In this document: positions 6,792 through 9,367 of the stretch, piece after piece
Layout: every line of letters begins with the position of its first letter
How positions within the stretch are numbered: the first letter of the stretch is position 1
From: Verrucomicrobiota bacterium
GTDB taxonomy: Bacteria; Verrucomicrobiota; Verrucomicrobiia; Chthoniobacterales; UBA10450
Assembly: GCA_003219095.1 (NCBI GenBank)
Contig: QHPM01000162.1
Span: 1-9,367 of the forward strand
Direction: 5' to 3'
DNA: 9,367 bases
The notes under the pieces: generated by a model
What the model was told of the DNA's origin: nothing
The model's input: only the letters and a program-made list of their open reading frames with translations
The model's database searches: none
Translations under genes and position numbers: made by a program

Positions 6792-6826
6792 GTCAAAAGT
6801 GATCGGTGATTAGTGAATGGTCAAGC
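6792..6826. repeat. Degenerate heptamer array 5' of tRNA-Ile
   Basis: Five consecutive 7-nt units start at 6792, 6799, 6806, 6813 and 6820, and every one fits GT[GC]ANNN: the three central units begin GTGA, the two outer ones GTCA. The array begins 12 bp upstream of the tRNA 5' end, as the array at 258-292 does for tRNA-Ala (6 bp). A perfect 10-bp palindrome CTCCGCGGAG (6782-6791) lies between tRNA and array. The remaining gap to 6918 shows nothing else I can identify. Confidence 0.55.
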
Positions 6827-6918
6827 GGGATGCGCCTGCGATTTCAATAAATCTTCATCTACTTGAAAATCCCTGACGGCGGCTGCGCAGCGCAGAATGT
6901 AAACAAGCTCGCTTCAGA

Positions 6919-7368
6919 TTAGGAGCGGCTTGGCATTACGCGACGGGTGGCGATCGACCAATACAAAATTACCGCCAGCATTGCGCCGCAGATATCGATC
7001 ATTACGTCGCGCACTGAAGCGGTTCGCGATGGAACGAAAGACTGATGAAATTCATCGGTTGCGGCGTAGGCCGCGCAAAGCAGCAGCACCAGTCCGGCGG
7101 AAAGGGTCCTGCGGCCTTTCAACGCGGTATGCACAAAAGCGCGATACAACAACACTGCCAGGACCGCATATTCCGATACATGCGCCACCTTGCGCATAAA
7201 AAATTGCACCCATAAAACCGTGAGGGGTGAAATCGTGGGATAAAGCCAGTGCAACAAAGGCCCGATAATACGCGACGTATGCTCGGCCGACATCAAATCA
7301 GTCGAACCAACGAAAATGAGGGCCAACCAGATTATGATCGGCAGCCAGTATCGAAAAAATGCTTTCAA
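6919..7368 (-). CDS. VanZ-like family membrane protein
   Basis: A 149-residue membrane protein of the VanZ-like family, usual length for single-domain members. Predicted membrane segments lie at about 7-22, 38-56, 64-80, 89-104 and 123-141. The two family signatures are present: KVAHVSEYAVL (60-70), with the conserved His and Glu, and TDEFHQSFVPSRTASVRDVM (104-123), continuing into ID and a Gly-containing helix. VanZ itself gives low-level teicoplanin resistance in enterococci, but most homologues have no known role, and no van genes are nearby. TTG at 7368 is chosen because the first membrane helix begins immediately after it and an in-frame stop lies upstream without any ATG; no Shine-Dalgarno is visible. 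The gene diverges from manA. Confidence 0.9.
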   Translation of the reverse strand: MKAFFRYWLPIIIWLALIFVGSTDLMSAEHTSRIIGPLLHWLYPTISPLTVLWVQFFMRKVAHVSEYAVLAVLLYRAFVHTALKGRRTLSAGLVLLLCAAYAATDEFHQSFVPSRTASVRDVMIDICGAMLAVILYWSIATRRVMPSRS

Positions 7369-7411
7369 ATGAGAAAGGTTAACCGCGCAGTCGTGTTCGA
7401 CAAATTACTCT

Positions 7412-7417
7412 ATTATA
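7412..7417 (-). promoter_or_regulatory. Candidate -10 box upstream of the VanZ-like gene
   Basis: The minus strand reads a perfect TATAAT at 7412-7417, 43 nt before the TTG start of the VanZ-like gene. The hexamer 17 bp further upstream (ATCAAA) matches only 3 of 6 positions of the -35 consensus, so only half the promoter is supported. The word lies in the 103-bp gap to the divergent manA gene. Confidence 0.35.
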
Positions 7418-7458
7418 GGTTCAATTTAACGATGTTTGATGGGCCATCTTCGAGGTTT

Positions 7459-7464
7459 GAGGTG
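7459..7464 (+). promoter_or_regulatory. Strong Shine-Dalgarno of manA, fixing its start
   Basis: GAGGTG, complementary to the 16S rRNA 3' end, lies 7 nt before ATG 7472. This decides for 7472 over TTG 7436 and ATG 7439, 12 and 11 codons upstream, whose extra residues are not family-like. It is the only strong Shine-Dalgarno I found in the window. Confidence 0.75.
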
Positions 7465-7471
7465 GGGAAAA

Positions 7472-8416
7472 ATGCCAGGCTGTAATTTACCTCTCCACTT
7501 CGAACCGATTTTCCAGGAAAGGATTTGGGGTGGTCGTAACCTTGCCGCGTTGTTCGGCAAGAGATTGCCTCCCAATAAACGAGTCGGCGAATCGTGGGAG
7601 ATCGTCGATCGGCCGGAGGCCCAAAGTATCGTGCGTGATGGCCCGCTCTCGGGCCGATCGCTTCACGATCTTTGGGTCAACTTTCGCGAAGAAATTTTTG
7701 GCAGGGCCGCCGCTGCGCCACGATTTCCGCTGCTGATCAAACTGCTCGATGCGCAGGAGAAGCTGTCGCTGCAAGTCCATCCGCCGCCGGAAATCGCAGA
7801 ATCGTTAGGCGGCGAAGCCAAGACCGAATTTTGGTATATTGCAGCGGCGAAACCGAAAGCCGAAATTTTCGTTGGCCTCCGAAAATCGATGACGCGCGAT
7901 GAATTCCAGGACGCCCTTCATTCCGGAGCCGTTACCGATTGTATTCACGCGATCCCGATCGAAAACGGTGCTGCCATGCTTCTGCCTTCCGGACGCTTTC
8001 ACGCCATTGGCGCCGGAAACGTCTTAGTCGAGGTCCAGCAAAATAGTGATACGACTTATCGCCTTTTCGATTGGAACCGAGTCGATGACCAGGATAAGCC
8101 GCGGCAACTTCATGTCGATCAAGCGCTGCAATGCATCGATTTCAATGACGTGGCGCCCGAGCTGATTACACCAATGGGTGAATTACTACTGCGGCATGAA
8201 CTCTTTGAAGTGCAGAAATGGAACCTCGATTCTGCTCGCGACATTGCCTCGCCTGAACAATTTGCGATTGTTTTGTGCTTAACCGGAGTGCTGCGTTGCG
8301 CCGGCGTCGATTTCACGCCGGGTGATTTCTTTCTTGTTCCGGCTTCGTTGCAAGATCGGTCGATCCATCCGCGCAGCGAAGGCACGTCGCTCCTGCGCGT
8401 GACCATTCCGGTGTAG
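7472..8416 (+). CDS. manA: Mannose-6-phosphate isomerase, class I
   Basis: A 314-residue type I phosphomannose isomerase, interconverting mannose 6-phosphate and fructose 6-phosphate in the cytoplasm. This links mannose use and GDP-mannose supply to glycolysis. It matches the short Bacillus ManA/Pmi form in length. The N-terminus has FEPIFQERIWGG, then SWEI. The cupin zinc site is LSLQVHPP (Q101, H103), KTEFWY (E119) and PSGRFHAIG (H177), followed by the catalytic region TTYRLFDWNR with R197. The C-terminal cupin-like domain is complete. The start is fixed by the GAGGTG at 7459. No partner genes of mannose or GDP-mannose metabolism adjoin it, so catabolic or biosynthetic use cannot be decided. 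Its final codon and stop, GTG TAG, form the foot of a REP palindrome (8411-8436). Confidence 0.95.
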   Translation: MPGCNLPLHFEPIFQERIWGGRNLAALFGKRLPPNKRVGESWEIVDRPEAQSIVRDGPLSGRSLHDLWVNFREEIFGRAAAAPRFPLLIKLLDAQEKLSLQVHPPPEIAESLGGEAKTEFWYIAAAKPKAEIFVGLRKSMTRDEFQDALHSGAVTDCIHAIPIENGAAMLLPSGRFHAIGAGNVLVEVQQNSDTTYRLFDWNRVDDQDKPRQLHVDQALQCIDFNDVAPELITPMGELLLRHELFEVQKWNLDSARDIASPEQFAIVLCLTGVLRCAGVDFTPGDFFLVPASLQDRSIHPRSEGTSLLRVTIPV

Positions 8417-8499
8417 CGGCGGCCGTGCCCGGCCGCAAGGGCTACAAACGACGTCTGTCGCCGCAGATCCGGAATTGCGACCGATGCGGCCGCCCCTAA
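8411..8499. repeat. REP/BIME cluster upstream of the transposase
   Basis: The first REP starts with GTGTAG (8411-8416; GTAG foot at 8413) and continues into a perfect 7-bp hairpin (GCGGCCG 8419-8425 with CGGCCGC 8430-8436), with CTAC at 8442-8445 as the inverted foot. A second, more degenerate unit (8447-8499) carries CGCAGATC at 8462, GCGGCCGCC at 8486, and a decayed foot CTAA (8495-8498). Positions 8462-8498 align as a direct repeat with 8996-9036, downstream of the transposase. A GTAG foot plus hairpin is what RAYT transposases recognise in the E. coli system. Confidence 0.75.
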
Positions 8500-8508
8500 A
8501 CTCGTTCT

Positions 8509-8973
8509 GTGATCAAAAAGCGCCCACCGCGGCTGCAGCAGATTTTCCAATCCTACGATCCGCCTCTTTTTTTTGTCACAATATGTACTCTCCATCGACG
8601 CAAAATTGATCGTCTGGACCTTGCGCATGAGGCGTTTCGAAAATATGCGCTTAGAGGCACGCAGGAATTTAACGTCGGGGTTGGTCGTTATGTAATCATG
8701 CCCGATCACATACATTTCTTTGTTCGCGGGGATGATCAATTCGATTTCTGTAAATGGGTAAATGGTTTAAAGCGGTCAATCTCCGTTGCGTTGGGTGCCA
8801 CAAGTAAACGTCCAATGTGGCAGCCAGGATTCTTCGATCATGTTTTGCGCAACGACGAAAGTTATGCGCAGAAATGGGCATACGTGCGGGAAAACCCCGT
8901 CCGTGCCGGCCTCGTCGACGCGGCCGCCGAGTGGCGATACCAAGGTAACATCGTTGTGATTGATCGCGCTTAA
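8509..8973 (+). CDS. REP-associated tyrosine transposase (RAYT, Y1/HUH family)
   Basis: A 154-residue single-domain transposase_17 (Y1_Tnp) protein of the RAYT/TnpA-REP group, which cleaves single-stranded REP hairpins through a tyrosine. In order: DPPLFFVTICTLHRR (17-31), the metal-binding HUH motif in MPDHIHFFV (H67, H69), WVNGLKRSIS, WQPGFFDHVLR (104-114), then the tyrosine helix ESYAQKWAYVRENPVRAGLV. Y125 is the likely nucleophile and Y119 an alternative. The length is short but complete for the family, with no frameshift or lost catalytic residue. GTG at 8509 starts where homologues normally start; no Shine-Dalgarno is seen. The gene is bracketed by GTAG-footed palindromes, and the downstream one begins at the base after its stop codon. 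RAYTs are usually single-copy, vertically kept genes and not typical insertion sequences. Confidence 0.94.
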   Translation: MIKKRPPRLQQIFQSYDPPLFFVTICTLHRRKIDRLDLAHEAFRKYALRGTQEFNVGVGRYVIMPDHIHFFVRGDDQFDFCKWVNGLKRSISVALGATSKRPMWQPGFFDHVLRNDESYAQKWAYVRENPVRAGLVDAAAEWRYQGNIVVIDRA

Positions 8974-9037
8974 GTGTAGTGGCGGGCGTACCGCCCGCAG
9001 ATCAGGAAATTTGCGGCCGACACGGCCGCCTCTACAC
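8974..9037. repeat. BIME: inverted pair of REP palindromes downstream of the transposase
   Basis: A 64-bp element made of two opposed REPs. The left one has foot GTGTAG (8974-8979; GTAG at 8976) and hairpin GCGGGCG/CGCCCGC (8982-8988 with 8992-8998). A linker (8999-9012) follows. The right one has hairpin GCGGCCG/CGGCCGC (9013-9019 with 9023-9029) and the inverted foot CTACAC (9032-9037), complementary to GTGTAG. Two convergent GTAG-footed hairpins are the arrangement called a BIME in enterobacteria. It sits between the convergent transposase and DUF971 genes and could also terminate both. Confidence 0.85.
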
Positions 9038-9053
9038 CGCAAAACCTAAGGCT

Positions 9054-9362
9054 TCACATCGATTTTTGCGGCGCGGCAAGTCGCCGCAGATAGTGGAAAC
9101 TGTAAATCCCGGTGTTGTGGCCATCGTGCCAGCGCGGTTGCAAGGCGTAACCGCCAACGACGACAAAACTGTCGAGCTGAAAGCTCTCGTCGGTATAACT
9201 GACGTCCGGTCGCAAAACATTTCCGAGCACATCCGGTTCGCCACCGCAAGCTGCGCACGGACACGCGCGACGGAGTAGCTCAAGATTGAGATACGATTCG
9301 CCGCCGTCGTTCCATTGAATCGCCAGCTCGTCACCGATTTGCTGAATGTTTGTCGGCGCCAA
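9054..9362 (-). CDS. DUF971 protein (gamma-butyrobetaine hydroxylase-like N-terminal domain)
   Basis: A 102-residue protein that is essentially one DUF971 (GBBH-like_N) domain. It has an N-terminal IQWNDGGESYLNLELLR strand region, the Cys cluster CPCAAC (C34, C36, C39) that suits metal binding, then VGGYALQPRW and the signature WHDGHNTGIYSFHYLRRL (78-95). In bacteria the domain occurs alone, often near Mrp/ApbC-type Fe-S genes, and its function is not established; in eukaryotes it is the N-terminal part of carnitine-pathway hydroxylases. TTG at 9362 gives a normal family N-terminus (MAPTNIQQIG), but the frame is open to the window edge, so a start a few codons further out cannot be excluded. 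It converges on the transposase across the 64-bp BIME. Confidence 0.88.
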   Translation of the reverse strand: MAPTNIQQIGDELAIQWNDGGESYLNLELLRRACPCAACGGEPDVLGNVLRPDVSYTDESFQLDSFVVVGGYALQPRWHDGHNTGIYSFHYLRRLAAPQKSM

Positions 9363-9367
9363 TGGCA

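Noticed and set aside
6171..6809. Plus-strand open frame of 212 codons
   Set aside because: It overlaps the acyltransferase in another frame and runs across the complement of tRNA-Ile; no protein-like features.
6919..7368. Glycopeptide resistance locus
   Set aside because: A lone VanZ-like protein without vanHAX or a VanRS-type regulator does not support resistance; the family is widespread with unknown roles.
8119..8739. Minus-strand open frame of 206 codons
   Set aside because: It spans the end of manA, the REP cluster and the start of the transposase on the opposite strand; a shadow of GC-rich coding sequence.
8509..8973. IS200/IS605 insertion sequence
   Set aside because: No tnpB or omega RNA is next to it, the protein matches the REP-associated group, and the flanking hairpins carry GTAG feet of the REP type.
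1..9367. CRISPR array, riboswitch or phage module
   Set aside because: No regularly spaced direct repeats with unique spacers, no recognisable aptamer core and no phage genes were found on either strand.

Overview
This is a stretch of bacterial chromosome of moderate GC content (mid-50s % by eye). It is densely coded, with short intergenic gaps that are unusually rich in palindromes and degenerate short repeats. No gene is a firm taxonomic marker. Paired periplasmic M16 peptidases, an M13 peptidase, a RAYT transposase with flanking REP palindromes, many TTG/GTG starts with weak or absent Shine-Dalgarno sequences, and degenerate heptamer arrays would fit a soil Verrucomicrobiota (Chthoniobacterales-like) or a related PVC/Acidobacteriota genome. 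That placement is inference only.

Layout, left to right. Positions 1-396 hold tandem hairpins (7-46), a second hairpin (132-147), a palindrome abutting the 3' end of a minus-strand tRNA-Ala(TGC), and the tRNA's promoter region, which lies inside a degenerate heptamer array. Next is a secreted M13 (neprilysin/PepO-type) zinc endopeptidase on the plus strand (397-2487). Converging on it from the minus strand is a two-gene M16 operon (5348 down to 2582). The upstream gene encodes the catalytic HxxEH subunit. The downstream gene overlaps it by 4 nt, encodes a partner without HxxEH, and is broken by what looks like an out-of-frame deletion of about 65 bp. Divergent from that operon is a membrane acyltransferase of the AT3/OafA family (about 5456-6670).

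A minus-strand tRNA-Ile(GAT) follows (6706-6779), again with the same palindrome at its 3' end and a heptamer array on its 5' side. Then come a minus-strand VanZ-like membrane protein (6919-7368), a divergent class I mannose-6-phosphate isomerase (7472-8416), a REP-associated tyrosine transposase (8509-8973) bracketed by GTAG-footed REP palindromes, and a minus-strand DUF971 protein at the right edge.

Working together: the M13 and M16 peptidases probably degrade peptides in the periplasm. The acyltransferase, VanZ protein and ManA touch cell-surface or sugar metabolism but do not form one operon. The most distinctive content is non-coding: a self-contained REP/RAYT unit whose REP foot supplies the manA stop codon, and two isolated tRNA genes sharing the arrangement 3' palindrome, tRNA, 5' heptamer array. 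I saw no CRISPR array, phage module, toxin-antitoxin pair or recognisable defence system.
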